From contig NZ_CP117460.1 of the NCBI RefSeq assembly GCF_030687145.1, positions 2,852,001 through 2,916,000 of the forward strand: DNA of 64,000 nucleotides. Direction: 5' to 3'. Under the pieces are notes generated by a model. That model saw only the letters and a list, made by a program, of their open reading frames with translations, made no database searches and was not told the DNA's origin. Below, piece after piece: positions 26,904-35,988 of the stretch (its first letter is position 1; every line of letters begins with the position of its first letter). Origin of the DNA: Pseudomonas sp. FP1742 (GTDB lineage Bacteria > Pseudomonadota > Gammaproteobacteria > Pseudomonadales > Pseudomonadaceae). The position numbers were made by a program, and so were the translations under genes.

Positions 26904-27944
26904 ATGACCGCATCGCCTGAAATGGCCGTCAACTCGAACACCCAAACCCTCGATTTCGACGCGCTCGTTCAATTGCTCGAACAGATTTTCCTGCGCCATG
27001 GCACCTCGGCCGATGTCGCCAGAACGCTTGCCCTCAACTGCGCCGGCGCCGAGCGCGACGGGGCGCACAGTCACGGTGTTTTCCGCATTCCCGGTTATGT
27101 GTCGACGCTGCGCAGCGGCTGGGTCAATGGTCAGGCCGTGCCGGTGGTCGAGGATGTTGCCTCGGGTTTTGTCCGGGTGGACGCCGGCAATGGATTTGCC
27201 CAACCGGCCCTCGCGGCGGCGCGGCCCTTGCTGGTGGAAAAAGCCCGCAGTGCCGGCATTGCGGTGTTGGCCATCCGCAATTCCCATCACTTCGCAGCCT
27301 TGTGGCCGGATGTCGAGCCGTTTGCCGATGAAGGGCTGGTGGCACTGAGCGTGGTCAACAGCATGACCTGCGTGGTGCCGCACGGCGCCGATCGTCCGCT
27401 GTTCGGGACCAATCCGATTGCCTTCGCCGCGCCCAGGGCCGACGGTGCACCGATTGTTTTTGATCTTGCCACCAGTGCCATTGCCCATGGCGATGTGCAG
27501 ATCGCGGCCCGCAAGGGTGAACGCTTGCCACCGGGCATGGGGGTGGACAGCCTCGGCCAGCCGACCCAGGACCCGAAAGCGATTCTTGAAGGCGGCGCCT
27601 TGTTGCCGTTTGGCGGGCACAAGGGCTCGGCGCTGTCGATGATGGTGGAGTTGTTGGCGGCGGCGTTGACCGGCGGCAATTTCTCTTTCGAGTTCGACTG
27701 GTCGAACCATCCGGGGGCCAAAACCCCCTGGACCGGTCAACTGCTGATCGTGATTGACCCAAGCAAAGCGGCGGGGCAGAACTTTGCCGAACGCAGTCAG
27801 GAACTGGTCCGGCAGATGCACAGTGTCGGGCTCAAGCGTTTACCGGGGGATCGGCGTCACCAGCAGCGTGCCAAAGCCAATGTCGAAGGCATTGCGCTCG
27901 ATGCTCAGACCCTGGCGGAACTGCGGGAACTGGCGGGGCTCTGA
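26904..27944 (+). CDS. dpkA: Malate/L-lactate dehydrogenase-family reductase, DpkA-like
   Basis: A 346-residue NAD(P)H-dependent oxidoreductase of the LdhA/YlbC (type 2 malate/lactate dehydrogenase) family. Family motifs include AERDGAHSHGVFRIPGY, RNSHHFAALWPD, PLFGTNPIAFAAPR, FDLATSAIAHGD and LPFGGHKGSALSMM. The sequence is of the delta-1-piperideine-2-carboxylate/pyrroline-2-carboxylate reductase (DpkA) type of Pseudomonas, which reduces cyclic imino acids in D-lysine and D-proline catabolism. The ATG at 26904 is used (GGAG upstream), not the earlier one at 26862. It is a single-gene unit followed by a REPIN. The substrate assignment is by family resemblance. Confidence 0.78.
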   Translation: MTASPEMAVNSNTQTLDFDALVQLLEQIFLRHGTSADVARTLALNCAGAERDGAHSHGVFRIPGYVSTLRSGWVNGQAVPVVEDVASGFVRVDAGNGFAQPALAAARPLLVEKARSAGIAVLAIRNSHHFAALWPDVEPFADEGLVALSVVNSMTCVVPHGADRPLFGTNPIAFAAPRADGAPIVFDLATSAIAHGDVQIAARKGERLPPGMGVDSLGQPTQDPKAILEGGALLPFGGHKGSALSMMVELLAAALTGGNFSFEFDWSNHPGAKTPWTGQLLIVIDPSKAAGQNFAERSQELVRQMHSVGLKRLPGDRRHQQRAKANVEGIALDAQTLAELRELAGL

Positions 27945-27963
27945 GCTCAAACGCAATCCCTGA

Positions 27964-28053
27964 TGTGGGGGCGGGCTTGCTCGCGAAGGCGGCGGTACAG
28001 TCAACATTGATGTCAGCTGACACATCGCTTTCGCGAGCAAGCCCGCCCCCACA
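27964..28053. repeat. REPIN (REP doublet)
   Basis: Inverted REP units GTGGGGGCGGGCTTGCTCGC and GCGAGCAAGCCCGCCCCCAC flank a spacer with TCAACATTGATGT, the core shared by most REPINs in this window. It lies between two convergent genes. Confidence 0.92.
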
Positions 28054-28077
28054 GATTCCGTACTGACGTTCAATGAC

Positions 28078-28395
28078 TTAACGTCGACCCAACAACAGAC
28101 CGACCACCAGGCCGAAACCGGCGGAGATCGCCACGGTTTGCCATGGATGACCGCCGATGTAGGTTTCGGTGGCGTCGACCGCGGGTCTGGTCCGCTCACG
28201 AACACTGGTTACCGAGTCCCGGGCCTGCTGGAGTTTCTGGGCGATTTGTCCACGAAGGGTGTCCGCTTCCTCACCGACCAGTGAAGCACTGCTCTTGAGC
28301 AGTTTTTCAGACTCTTCGATCAGGGACTGAAGTTCGCTGAAGACCTGATCCTTGATTTGATCTTCGGCGACTTGATCGATGATTTTGCGCGCCAT
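28078..28395 (-). CDS. DUF883 (YqjD/ElaB-like) membrane-anchored protein
   Basis: A 105-residue protein of the DUF883 family. An amphipathic coiled-coil region (residues about 10-75, with ELQSLIEESEKLLKSSASL and REQ-like TSVRERTRPAVDATE) precedes the conserved GHPWQTVAISAGFGLVVG membrane anchor and the terminal GRR. E. coli YqjD and ElaB of this family tether ribosomes to the inner membrane in stationary phase. The ATG at 28395 is chosen for GGAG upstream and family length; the frame is open much farther upstream but without similarity. Confidence 0.9.
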   Translation of the reverse strand: MARKIIDQVAEDQIKDQVFSELQSLIEESEKLLKSSASLVGEEADTLRGQIAQKLQQARDSVTSVRERTRPAVDATETYIGGHPWQTVAISAGFGLVVGLLLGRR

Positions 28396-28561
28396 TGGAG
28401 TACTCCTTGCAGGTGAATGGACAGTGAACAATGGAGTCTGCCGCCGTGGCAAAAGTTGCAGCCATTTTGCGCGGTGGCTCACCCCTGAAGAAAAATCCAG
28501 AGCCGGACATTTCTTCCTACAGTGTAAGATGTCGCCTATTTTACGCAGCAGGTAACTCCCC

Positions 28562-28813
28562 ATGAGCTTCAATCTGGCCGACAAACCCCTTGCCGAGCGC
28601 GCCGCGCTTGAAGATGAAAAATCCCGTCTGTTCGAACTCTGGCAAAACAACCTGGGCAAAGCCAAGGGCGAAGCCGCACGGTTGTTCGGTGAGCGCGCCA
28701 AGCGCAAAGGCAAATGGGCCGAGTGGGTACGCGCCGAACTCGACGGCATGTCGCCGCCGGAATTCGCGAACATGGTACGCAGTGAAGTCAATCGGCTGAT
28801 GGCCGCTAAATAA
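28562..28813 (+). CDS. Small conserved soluble protein (83 residues)
   Basis: A highly charged, probably helical protein with no signal peptide (MSFNLADKPLAERAALEDEK, then NNLGKAKGEAARLFGERAKRKGKW). The ATG at 28562 follows a weak Shine-Dalgarno sequence. Its 3' end overlaps the convergent LysR gene by eight bases. No function is recognised. The even distribution of charged residues and the codon usage fit a real gene. Confidence 0.7.
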   Translation: MSFNLADKPLAERAALEDEKSRLFELWQNNLGKAKGEAARLFGERAKRKGKWAEWVRAELDGMSPPEFANMVRSEVNRLMAAK

Positions 28814-29726
28814 ACGCCCCGGAAAAGATCGCGGCAATCGCTTCGCGCACTTTCAACACCACCGGATCGAGCTGAGCACTGGTGCGCCAGCCCAGCTCGA
28901 TCGGGTAGCGCGGCAGTGCCAGAGGGCAGGGCAGCAACGCCAATCCGCACAGTGCCGCAATACTTTGCGCCGCATGAGCCGGAATGGTCGCCACCGCCTG
29001 ACTGCCCTTGAGCAGATGTGGCAACGCGGCAAAGTGGGTAGTCGACGCGCATACCCGCCGACTCAATCCCAACGCGGCGAGGCCTTCATCGGTAATCCCG
29101 ATAAAACCGCCCGAGGACACCAGAATGTGTTCGCGGGTGACGAATTCCTCAAGGCTGAGACTCTGTTGTCCCTCGGCCAGGCTGAGGGGATCCACCAGGC
29201 ATAGATAACCCCCTTCACCCAGCACCTGACGGCTGAGCAAACGCTCGGCAAACCCGCCTGCCGTGATCGCCAGATCGATGCTGCGTTCCATCAAGGCCCG
29301 GGCGACGATCTGGCTATGGGTCTGGCGAAAGATCAGCCGCAGCTTCGGCGCACGGTGAGCGATTTCCTCGATCAATCGTCGCCCGTAGGCGATTTCGAAA
29401 TCATCCGACAAGCCCACCGTGACCGAGCGTCCGTCGTAGTGATGGGCCGCAGGATCGACCATGGCCAGGCTCTGCCGGCATTTGCTCAGTGCATCACTGA
29501 CCACCGGTTTCAACTGGTCGGCCTTGAGCGTCGGCGCCAGACCTCGGCCGGTGCGCACGAACAACTGATCACCATACACCTCGCGCAACCGACGCAACGC
29601 CGCGCTGACCGCCGATTGCGTCACGCCAAGACGCAGGGCGGCGCGGCTGGCGCTGGATTCCTCATGCAAGGCTTCGAAGACTTTGAGCAAGTTGAGATCG
29701 ACGGTGGCGATATTCATATGGTTCAT
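28806..29726 (-). CDS. LysR-family transcriptional regulator
   Basis: A 306-residue LysR protein. The HTH is in residues 4-65 ([20 protein letters not shown], then [20 protein letters not shown]), with the NodD/LinR-like pattern [14 protein letters not shown]. The effector domain spans about 95-300. The ATG at 29726 or at 29717 may be used; neither has a strong Shine-Dalgarno sequence. It is divergent from the nitrilase gene with an 85-base gap, so control of the nitrilase is likely. The effector is unknown. Confidence 0.88.
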   Translation of the reverse strand: MNHMNIATVDLNLLKVFEALHEESSASRAALRLGVTQSAVSAALRRLREVYGDQLFVRTGRGLAPTLKADQLKPVVSDALSKCRQSLAMVDPAAHHYDGRSVTVGLSDDFEIAYGRRLIEEIAHRAPKLRLIFRQTHSQIVARALMERSIDLAITAGGFAERLLSRQVLGEGGYLCLVDPLSLAEGQQSLSLEEFVTREHILVSSGGFIGITDEGLAALGLSRRVCASTTHFAALPHLLKGSQAVATIPAHAAQSIAALCGLALLPCPLALPRYPIELGWRTSAQLDPVVLKVREAIAAIFSGAFI

Positions 29727-29811
29727 ATCATTCAGCAGTGAGTCGGGCTTTATTCATGATCCGGTGGCGCCGGAGAATGAGCAACACTTCATTAACGACG
29801 GAGCCACCGCG

Positions 29812-30735
29812 ATGCCCAAGTCCATTGTCGCTGCCCTGCAAATCGGCGCCTTGCCCGGCGGCAAGGCCGATACTCTCGATCAAATTCTTTCCTGGGAAAC
29901 CGCCATTATCGAATCCGGCGCGAAGTTGGTGGTCATGCCCGAGGCGTTGCTCGGTGGCTATCCCAAGGGTGAAGGCTTCGGCACGCAACTCGGTTACCGG
30001 CTGCCGGAAGGTCGAGAAGCCTTTGCCCGGTATTTCGCCAACGCCATCGACGTGCCCGGCGCCGAGACTGACGCCTTGGCCGGATTGTCCTCGCGCACCG
30101 GCGCCAATCTGGTGATCGGTGTGATCGAACGCGCCGGCAGCACCTTGTACTGCACCGCGTTGTATTTCGATCCGCAGGCCGGGCTGGTGGGCAAGCACCG
30201 CAAACTGATGCCCACCGGCACCGAGCGACTGATCTGGGGCAAGGGCGACGGCTCGACCTTGCCGGTGCTCGACAGCCAGGTCGGGCGAATCGGCGCGGTG
30301 GTGTGCTGGGAAAACATGATGCCGTTGCTGCGCACCGCGATGTACGCCAAGGGCGTGGAGGTCTGGTGCGCGCCGACCGTGGATGAGCGGGAAATGTGGC
30401 AGGTCAGCATGCGCCACATCGCCCATGAAGGACGCTGCTTTGTGGTCAGTGCCTGTCAGGTTCAGGACTCGCCACAAGCCTTGGGCCTGACCATCGCCAA
30501 TTGGCCGGCGGAGCGTCCGTTGATTGCCGGCGGTAGTGTGATTGTCGGGCCAATGGGCGACATTCTTGCCGGGCCGCTGCGTGGTGAGGCTGGTTTGCTG
30601 ACTGCGGAAATCGACACCGATGATCTGATCCGCGCCCGTTATGACTACGACGTGGTCGGGCACTATGCGCGCCCGGACGTGTTTGAGTTGACCGTGGATG
30701 AGCGAGCCAGACCGGGCGTGCGGTTCAACGCATAA
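29812..30735 (+). CDS. Nitrilase-family carbon-nitrogen hydrolase
   Basis: A 307-residue cytoplasmic enzyme of the nitrilase branch. The Glu-Lys-Cys triad is visible: Glu in [12 protein letters not shown], Lys in [13 protein letters not shown] and Cys in VVCWENMMP. The WGKGDGS motif after the Lys is characteristic of true nitrilases rather than amidases, so it probably hydrolyses an organic nitrile to the acid and ammonia. Plant-associated P. fluorescens carries a nitrilase (PinA) acting on beta-cyano-alanine, and this could be of that kind, but that is a guess. The ATG at 29812 has GGAG upstream. The divergent LysR gene is its likely regulator. Confidence 0.88.
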   Translation: MPKSIVAALQIGALPGGKADTLDQILSWETAIIESGAKLVVMPEALLGGYPKGEGFGTQLGYRLPEGREAFARYFANAIDVPGAETDALAGLSSRTGANLVIGVIERAGSTLYCTALYFDPQAGLVGKHRKLMPTGTERLIWGKGDGSTLPVLDSQVGRIGAVVCWENMMPLLRTAMYAKGVEVWCAPTVDEREMWQVSMRHIAHEGRCFVVSACQVQDSPQALGLTIANWPAERPLIAGGSVIVGPMGDILAGPLRGEAGLLTAEIDTDDLIRARYDYDVVGHYARPDVFELTVDERARPGVRFNA

Positions 30736-30802
30736 TCAGTCGGGGGGTGTGATTGTCGTCTAGTCTCCAGGCGTTCACACCCCGTCAACGGATGGACTCG
30801 CC

Positions 30803-32365
30803 ATGAGTTTGTTACTAGGCCCGATACTGCAGTTTCGTGGCATCAATAATAATGTCTACAACGTGTCTGCCCTGGTGGTTTCACCTTTGGGCGAGCCATC
30901 ACCCACGGTAAAAGTGCCCAAGGGTGTGACTGCCGACACACCCTTGGCCATCGCCGATATCCCGCTGCTCAACCCTAATTCCCGGGTCTGGCGCATCGAT
31001 TTCAAGGCGGCGCAGGATCAGGCCGTTGCCACCAGTTACACGGTTACCGTAGACGGTGCGCAGGCCAACTTCGTCGTTCCGGCCAAGGGCCAGTCGCCGC
31101 GCATTGCGTATGTGTCGTGCAACGGTTTCTCCGACCCCAAGGAGATGGAGAAGGTAGACCGGAACAACGAGCGTTGGGAGCACATGTGGGGCGCCCACCA
31201 GGGCGAGCCCTATCATCTGCTGTTGATGGGCGGCGATCAGGTTTACAGCGATGACATGCGTAGCAGTGTGCCGTCGATGAAAGCATGGTTCGCCAAACCC
31301 TTCGCCGACCGGCAAAAGGCCGCTTACAGCAAGGTGATCGAAGCCGATCTGGACAAGTTTTTCACCCGGCTCTACCTGGAATGCTGGAAACAGCCCGAGA
31401 TTGCCAGGGTGTTCGGCGCCATTCCAACGGTAATGATGTGGGATGACCATGACATCATCGATGGCTGGGGTTCCTACGATGAGATATTGCATTCCAGCCC
31501 AGTGTTCCAGGGGCTGTTTGCCACGGCCAAACGTTATTTCAGGATTTTCCAGCAGCAACTGATCCAGACGCATCCTCACCTCAAACCGTCCGCTGATACC
31601 CATCCCTGCGCGATTCCCGGAACCGCCGACGGCTTTCACCTGGGCTTCACCGGTCTGGGCGAGTTGGCCTTGCTGGTTCCCGATCTACGCAGCGAGCGTG
31701 CACCGGACTTGACCATCCCGCAGGCCCAACAAACCCGGGTCATTTCCCCGGTCAGTTGGGATGCGATTTATGCCTGGCTGGACAAGGTCCCGGCGCACAA
31801 GCACCTGTTGCTGATGTCGAGTATTCCGGTGGGCTACCTTGATTTGCAGGCGGCCGAAAAGGCGCTGGACGTAATGGTGGGGCAACAGGAGCTCGAGGAC
31901 GATTTACGCGACCACTGGCGAAGCCTGCCGCACCGCAGTGAACGCAAGCGCTTGATCATGCGGCTGCTGGATTTCGCCAAAGCCCAATCATGCAAGGTCA
32001 CGCTGGTGTCTGGCGACGTTCATGTGGCCGGGGTCTGCGTGATCGAGTCGAAGCTGCCCCGGCATGGCAGCGACGGCGCGGGGAAAATCTACCAATTGAT
32101 TTCCACCGGCGTCGTGCATCCTGCGCCGCCAGTGTTGGCGGTGCACTTTCTGGAGTCCATCGGTGCGAATCAGGAACAGATCGATTACGCCATCACCGGA
32201 ACCATGCTGCCCGTCAGCGCAAGGGGCCGTTACCTGATCGCCGCTCGAAACTGGCTGGCGATCGAGCCGGATGAAGGCAGCAACGGTAAAACCCGGCTGT
32301 GGGCCAACTGGCACGTAGAAGGTCTGAAGCATAGTGTGACGCAGGTGATCGACCCCGTTACCTAG
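30803..32365 (+). CDS. PhoD-like metallophosphatase
   Basis: A 520-residue protein of the PhoD-like phosphatase (metallophosphoesterase) type. An N-terminal beta-rich domain (residues 1-95) precedes the catalytic domain, where metal-binding motifs are seen in order: SCNGF, GGDQVYSDD, WDDHDIIDGWG, and the late SGDVHVAGVCV. No signal peptide is present, unlike classical Tat-exported PhoD, so it may be cytoplasmic. It probably cleaves phosphomonoesters or diesters using bound Fe/Ca or similar ions. The gene stands alone; a palindromic repeat follows the stop by about ten bases. Confidence 0.85.
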   Translation: MSLLLGPILQFRGINNNVYNVSALVVSPLGEPSPTVKVPKGVTADTPLAIADIPLLNPNSRVWRIDFKAAQDQAVATSYTVTVDGAQANFVVPAKGQSPRIAYVSCNGFSDPKEMEKVDRNNERWEHMWGAHQGEPYHLLLMGGDQVYSDDMRSSVPSMKAWFAKPFADRQKAAYSKVIEADLDKFFTRLYLECWKQPEIARVFGAIPTVMMWDDHDIIDGWGSYDEILHSSPVFQGLFATAKRYFRIFQQQLIQTHPHLKPSADTHPCAIPGTADGFHLGFTGLGELALLVPDLRSERAPDLTIPQAQQTRVISPVSWDAIYAWLDKVPAHKHLLLMSSIPVGYLDLQAAEKALDVMVGQQELEDDLRDHWRSLPHRSERKRLIMRLLDFAKAQSCKVTLVSGDVHVAGVCVIESKLPRHGSDGAGKIYQLISTGVVHPAPPVLAVHFLESIGANQEQIDYAITGTMLPVSARGRYLIAARNWLAIEPDEGSNGKTRLWANWHVEGLKHSVTQVIDPVT

Positions 32366-32374
32366 CGTTCTGCG

Positions 32375-32580
32375 GTTCACTTAAGCGATTTCAGCCGCGA
32401 CGCATTCCTTGTAGCAGCTGCCGAGCTCGCGAGGCTGCGTTCGGCTGCGAAGCAGTCGTCAAATAAGACAATGCGGTGCATCAGATACACCACGGCAGCC
32501 GGACTCACGACTGCTTCGCAGCCGAACGCAGCCTCGCAGGCTCGACAGCTGCTACAGATCGCATTACGGCGTAAGTGAAC
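32375..32580. repeat. Palindromic MITE-like element with 50-base inverted arms
   Basis: Arms at 32410-32459 and 32507-32556 are inverted copies of 50 bases with three differences (core GGCTGCGTTCGGCTGCGAAG). At the outer edges GTTCACTTA (32375-32383) and TAAGTGAAC (32572-32580) form an outer inverted repeat. The 47-base loop has no gene. It differs from the REPIN family. It may be another REP class or a miniature element. Confidence 0.8.
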
Positions 32581-32600
32581 AGAATTACGTTACTAGTGCG

Positions 32601-33080
32601 TTACCAGGTGCCGGAGATCGAGCCCGGCAGGCTGAGCTTGCCGCTGTCGACAAAACGCATGGTGCCGAACGCCCCTCCGGCCAGTTTGCCGCGCAGTACG
32701 TACGGCAGATTGTCCAGTGTCTGCGTCTGACTCAGCCCGAGGGTCTGACGCAGCATCGAAAAGGCCGAAACGCTCACCGGCACCACGATCACTGCTTCGG
32801 AGAAGCGCGGGATCGAGCCCGACTGATCGCTGACGCCGGAAGCTAGCGGCTGGCCATTAACCTCCAGGTCCAGCGCCACGCCGTTGTAGGCGATCGCCGT
32901 TTCATTAGGGTTTTGCACGCGCAGTTTTACCGCGAAACGCACCTCCAGCTCCTGGCTTTGCAGCGGCTCGATACCCACCACATTGATGTGCAGCGGGTCG
33001 CGACTGGGGAACAGGGCGCAGCCGCTCAGGGAGAGCAATAGCAGGGATAGGGACAGGGCTAACAGTCTGCGCATGGACAT
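32601..33080 (-). CDS. LEA14/WHy-domain lipoprotein
   Basis: A 159-residue protein with a lipoprotein signal (hydrophobic run and lipobox LSGC, Cys at about residue 21). A LEA type 2/WHy domain follows, with strands around ELEVRFAVKLRVQNPNETAIAYNG and LDLEVNGQPLASGVS. Such proteins are periplasmic, anchored in the outer or inner membrane. The plant homologues are stress-related, while bacterial roles are unclear. The ATG at 33080 or at 33074 could start it. A permease remnant lies upstream on the same strand. Confidence 0.85.
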   Translation of the reverse strand: MSMRRLLALSLSLLLLSLSGCALFPSRDPLHINVVGIEPLQSQELEVRFAVKLRVQNPNETAIAYNGVALDLEVNGQPLASGVSDQSGSIPRFSEAVIVVPVSVSAFSMLRQTLGLSQTQTLDNLPYVLRGKLAGGAFGTMRFVDSGKLSLPGSISGTW

Positions 33081-33129
33081 ATTCTCGTAAAGAAAAAGGC
33101 CGAACCGCTCGCGGCTCGGCCCTTGAGCA

Positions 33130-33450
33130 TTACGGACGGTTCATCTGTGCGACAGCCACAGGCGATGCGGGTTCACCCTTGGCCGCAACATCCGGGTTCT
33201 GCATCACTTGAAGCACCGAGGCTTCCGGGCCGAACTCGTCTTCTTCCAGCTCGATGAATTCTTCGGGCAGGAAGATATTAAGCACGATAGCGCACAACGC
33301 ACCGACAGTGATCGGCGATTCGAAGATGTTGTGCAGCGCCTTCGGCAGCTCGCGCAAGGCTTCTGGCACCGCCGCGACGCCCAGGCCCATGCCGAGGGAA
33401 ATCGCCACGATCAGCATGTTGCGCCGATGCAGGCCGGCCTCGGCGAGCAA
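33130..33450 (-). pseudogene. Remnant of NCS2 uracil/xanthine-type permease (C-terminal end only)
   Basis: About 106 codons that resemble the last quarter of a nucleobase permease of the NCS2 family: RRNMLIVAISLGMGLGVAAV is a late transmembrane segment and GALCAIVLNIFLP the final one, followed by an acidic tail. Full-length members have 450-500 residues. The reading frame enters directly from a half REP sequence (complement of GCGAGCAAGCTCCCTCGCCA at about 33444-33463), so the 5' part is gone and no proper start or Shine-Dalgarno sequence exists. Deletion by recombination at the REP is a likely cause. Confidence 0.75.
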
Positions 33451-33465
33451 GCTCCCTCGCCACAG
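33444..33465. repeat. Single half-REP at pseudogene junction
   Basis: GCGAGCAAGCTCCCTCGCCA is the complement of the common Pseudomonas REP variant TGGCGAGGGAGCTTGCTCGC. It stands alone, without a partner, at the 5' border of the permease remnant. Confidence 0.65.
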
Positions 33466-33560
33466 AGTGGGAAATTTTCAAAGTCGGCCATCCCTCCTGC
33501 CATTTTCTGACAGCAGCCTCTGCTAAGCTCCGGCAACTTCCAGAAAGGAGTCTGCCGACC

Positions 33561-34277
33561 GTGTCCCGAACCACCCGTTTACTGACCTTGTTACAAGTGC
33601 TGCGGGGCAAAAGTCGTCCGGTGACTGCCGCGACATTGGCCAGCGAGCTGGAGATTTCCGAGCGCACGCTGTACCGCGACATCGCTGAACTCACTGCACT
33701 CGGCGCGCCGATCTTTGGCGAGGCGGGGATCGGCTATGTGTTGCGCAGCGGTCTGTTTCTGCCGCCCTTGATGCTCAATGCCGATGAGACCGAAGCCATC
33801 GTGCTCGGTTTGCGCTACGTGGACCAGCGCGGTGATGAGGTGTTGAGCAAAGCCGCGGCCGATGCCCTGGCAAAAATCGCCGCGGTGCTTGACCCCACGG
33901 CTCAGGACGCCTTGCGCAATCCGACGGTGTTGCCGGGCCCACCGGGTTATGGCTATCCGCAAAATGCCGTGCCTTTGAATGTGTTTCGCCAGGCCATTCG
34001 CAACCAGACCAAGCTGCATATCGATTATGCGGACGCCAACCAGGTGCCCAGCCAGCGGTTGATCTGGCCCCTGGCCCTGGGGTTTCTCAATGAGGTGCGG
34101 ATCATCGTCGCCTGGTGTGAGTTGCGCAGTGCTTATCGCACGTTCCGCACCGACCGGATCTCGGCCGCCAGTGAACAGGGTGAACGCTATCCGGGGCGGC
34201 GTAGCGACCTGTTGCGCACCTGGCGCAAACAGATGCAACTGGACGAAGCAGGGCGTTTCACTCCTGACAAGAACTGA
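33561..34277 (+). CDS. YafY-type HTH/WYL-domain transcriptional regulator
   Basis: A 238-residue protein. The N-terminal DeoR-like HTH (TRLLTLLQVLRGKSRPVTAA, then LEISERTLYRDIAEL) is followed by a WYL domain (about residues 140-215, with LHIDYADANQ and GFLNEVRIIVAWCELR), which senses nucleotide or other ligands. The start is GTG at 33561 with AAAGGAG ten bases upstream. It reads away from the permease remnant, and may have regulated it or the NTF2-like gene just downstream. Confidence 0.85.
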   Translation: MSRTTRLLTLLQVLRGKSRPVTAATLASELEISERTLYRDIAELTALGAPIFGEAGIGYVLRSGLFLPPLMLNADETEAIVLGLRYVDQRGDEVLSKAAADALAKIAAVLDPTAQDALRNPTVLPGPPGYGYPQNAVPLNVFRQAIRNQTKLHIDYADANQVPSQRLIWPLALGFLNEVRIIVAWCELRSAYRTFRTDRISAASEQGERYPGRRSDLLRTWRKQMQLDEAGRFTPDKN

Positions 34278-34329
34278 CAATGGCTTGATTTAGCATGGCT
34301 CCAGAATCAACTCACAAGGAGCCGTAAAC

Positions 34330-34671
34330 ATGTCCAGTCCCGCCTCTTCACTGGCCCCCGCCATCGCCGCCTACATTGACGCCGCCAATGCCCGTGACAC
34401 CTCCAGGGTCGCCAGTTTTTTCGCTGAGGATGCCAACGTGTTCGATGAGGGGCAGCATCAGGTCGGCACGCAAGCCATCGCCCAATGGATGCAAGACACC
34501 GCACAACGTTACCAGCCCCGGGTCGAGGTGCTCGACGTTCAACTGCGCACCGGCAAAGTGCTGGTGCACAACCTGATCTCCGGTACCTTTCCCGGCAGCC
34601 CGCTGGAACTGCGCTATATGTTCCGCCTCAATGAGCAAGGCAAGATCGCCCGGCTGGACATCTCGCTGTAA
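34330..34671 (+). CDS. NTF2-like (SnoaL-fold) small protein
   Basis: A 113-residue single-domain protein with the NTF2/SnoaL alpha-beta cone pattern: AAYIDAANARDTSRVASFFA, then FDEGQHQVGTQAIAQWM, and a final strand pair ending IARLDISL. Members bind small hydrophobic molecules or act as isomerase-like or polyketide cyclase-like enzymes; no active site is evident. AAGGAG precedes the ATG at good distance. It lies 52 bases after the WYL regulator and may be its target or be co-transcribed. Confidence 0.82.
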   Translation: MSSPASSLAPAIAAYIDAANARDTSRVASFFAEDANVFDEGQHQVGTQAIAQWMQDTAQRYQPRVEVLDVQLRTGKVLVHNLISGTFPGSPLELRYMFRLNEQGKIARLDISL

Positions 34672-34696
34672 CCCGGCAGCTGCCGAAAACGGAACC

Positions 34697-34788
34697 TGTG
34701 GGAGCGGGCTTGCCCGCGAAAGCGGTGTGTCAACCAACATGCATGGTGACTGACACGGCCTCATCGTGGGCAAGCCCGCTCCCACAGG
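34697..34788. repeat. REPIN (REP doublet)
   Basis: Inverted units TGTGGGAGCGGGCTTGCCC and GGGCAAGCCCGCTCCCACA with a spacer that differs somewhat (CAACATGCATGG in place of the ACATTGATGT core). It lies between the NTF2-like gene and the ATPase gene. Confidence 0.9.
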
Positions 34789-34851
34789 GATTGTGCTTGA
34801 CCTGCTGGTATCAGGCTTCACCAGCCGTCACAGAGACGTATACTGCCGCGC

Positions 34852-35970
34852 ATGAATGTCGACTCTCCCTTAAGCGCCTGGCAACACGCCATCGAACAGA
34901 AGGGCTTCGTCCAGGACGAGGCCCAGGAACACGCCGTGTGGGCGCTGCAAAAGTGCCACGAAGCCTTGCATGAAGGCCGCGCGTCCATCAGCGGCGTGTA
35001 CCTCTGGGGCCCGGTCGGGCGGGGCAAGACCTGGTTGATGGATCAGTTCTATCAAAACCTGCGCGTCCCGGCTCGGCGGCAGCACTTTCACCATTTCATG
35101 GGCTGGGTGCATCAGCGTTCCTTCCAATTGACCGGCACCGCCGACCCGCTGAAGGCCCTGGCCCGCGAGCTGAGCCAGGAAGTGCGGGTACTGTGTTTCG
35201 ATGAACTGTTCGTCAACGACATTGGTGACGCGATCATTCTCGGGCGTTTATTTCAGGTGATGTTCGAGCAGGGCGTGGTGGTGGTCTGCACCTCCAATCA
35301 GCCGCCGGACCAGTTGTACGCCGATGGCTTCAACCGTGACCGCTTCGTGCCGGCGATTACCGCGATCAAGCAGCACATGCAGGTCATTGCGGTGGACGGT
35401 GGGGAAGATCATCGTCTGCACCCTGGCGCCGCTCTGCAACGTTACTGGGTGAACGTTCCGGGTCAGCCCGGTGCCCTAGGCGACGTGTTCAAGGCCTTGA
35501 CCGTCGGCCAGTCGCTGTCAAGCGATCCGGTGAAGATCGGCTACCGTTCGGTCAATGTCATACAGGCCAGTCAAACCGTGCTCTGGTGCCGGTACTCCGA
35601 ACTCTGCGAACAACCTTTTGCCGCGATGGACTTCATGGCCCTGTGCGACACCTTCAGCGCTATTCTGTTGAGCGACGTGCCCAATCTCAGTGCGCGGAAA
35701 CGTGAAGGGCGCATCGCTCGCGGCACTGAAGACGGTGTCGAACGGGTGGTGGCGGGGGATCGCGAGTTGCCGCAGTTGTCGATGCATGACGACGGCGTAC
35801 GACGGTTTATCGCCCTGGTGGACGAATGCTATGACCGCAAGGTGCCGCTGTACCTCGAAGCGCAGGTGCCGATGGAGGCGTTGTACACCGAGGGTTATCT
35901 GCAATTCCCGTTTCGCCGCACCCTCAGCCGCTTGCAGGAGATGCAGCTAAAACGTTTTGCCGAGGCTTGA
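34852..35970 (+). CDS. zapE: AFG1/ZapE-family ATPase
   Basis: A 372-residue P-loop ATPase of the AFG1 (ZapE) family. The Walker A motif is GPVGRGKT (about residues 54-61), Walker B is VLCFDELFV, and the sensor-type region is VVVVCTSNQPPDQLY. The C-terminal stretch AMDFMALCDTFSAILLSDVP is typical of the family. E. coli ZapE acts at the Z-ring during division under low oxygen or stress, while AFG1 proteins act in protein quality control. Many pseudomonads have more than one member, so the gene name is only family-level. The gene starts 63 bases after a REPIN; a DinB-like gene follows at 18 bases. Confidence 0.88.
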   Translation: MNVDSPLSAWQHAIEQKGFVQDEAQEHAVWALQKCHEALHEGRASISGVYLWGPVGRGKTWLMDQFYQNLRVPARRQHFHHFMGWVHQRSFQLTGTADPLKALARELSQEVRVLCFDELFVNDIGDAIILGRLFQVMFEQGVVVVCTSNQPPDQLYADGFNRDRFVPAITAIKQHMQVIAVDGGEDHRLHPGAALQRYWVNVPGQPGALGDVFKALTVGQSLSSDPVKIGYRSVNVIQASQTVLWCRYSELCEQPFAAMDFMALCDTFSAILLSDVPNLSARKREGRIARGTEDGVERVVAGDRELPQLSMHDDGVRRFIALVDECYDRKVPLYLEAQVPMEALYTEGYLQFPFRRTLSRLQEMQLKRFAEA

Positions 35971-35988
35971 TGCCCGGGGGATGTGAAC

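Noticed and set aside
26574..27821. A 415-codon minus-strand frame
   Set aside because: Antisense to the dpkA-like gene and running into the toxin gene's 5' end; no family features.
28396..29052. Long N-terminal extension of the DUF883 protein (open frame to 29052)
   Set aside because: The extension overlaps two other genes and has no family similarity; a good Shine-Dalgarno sequence lies before the ATG at 28395.
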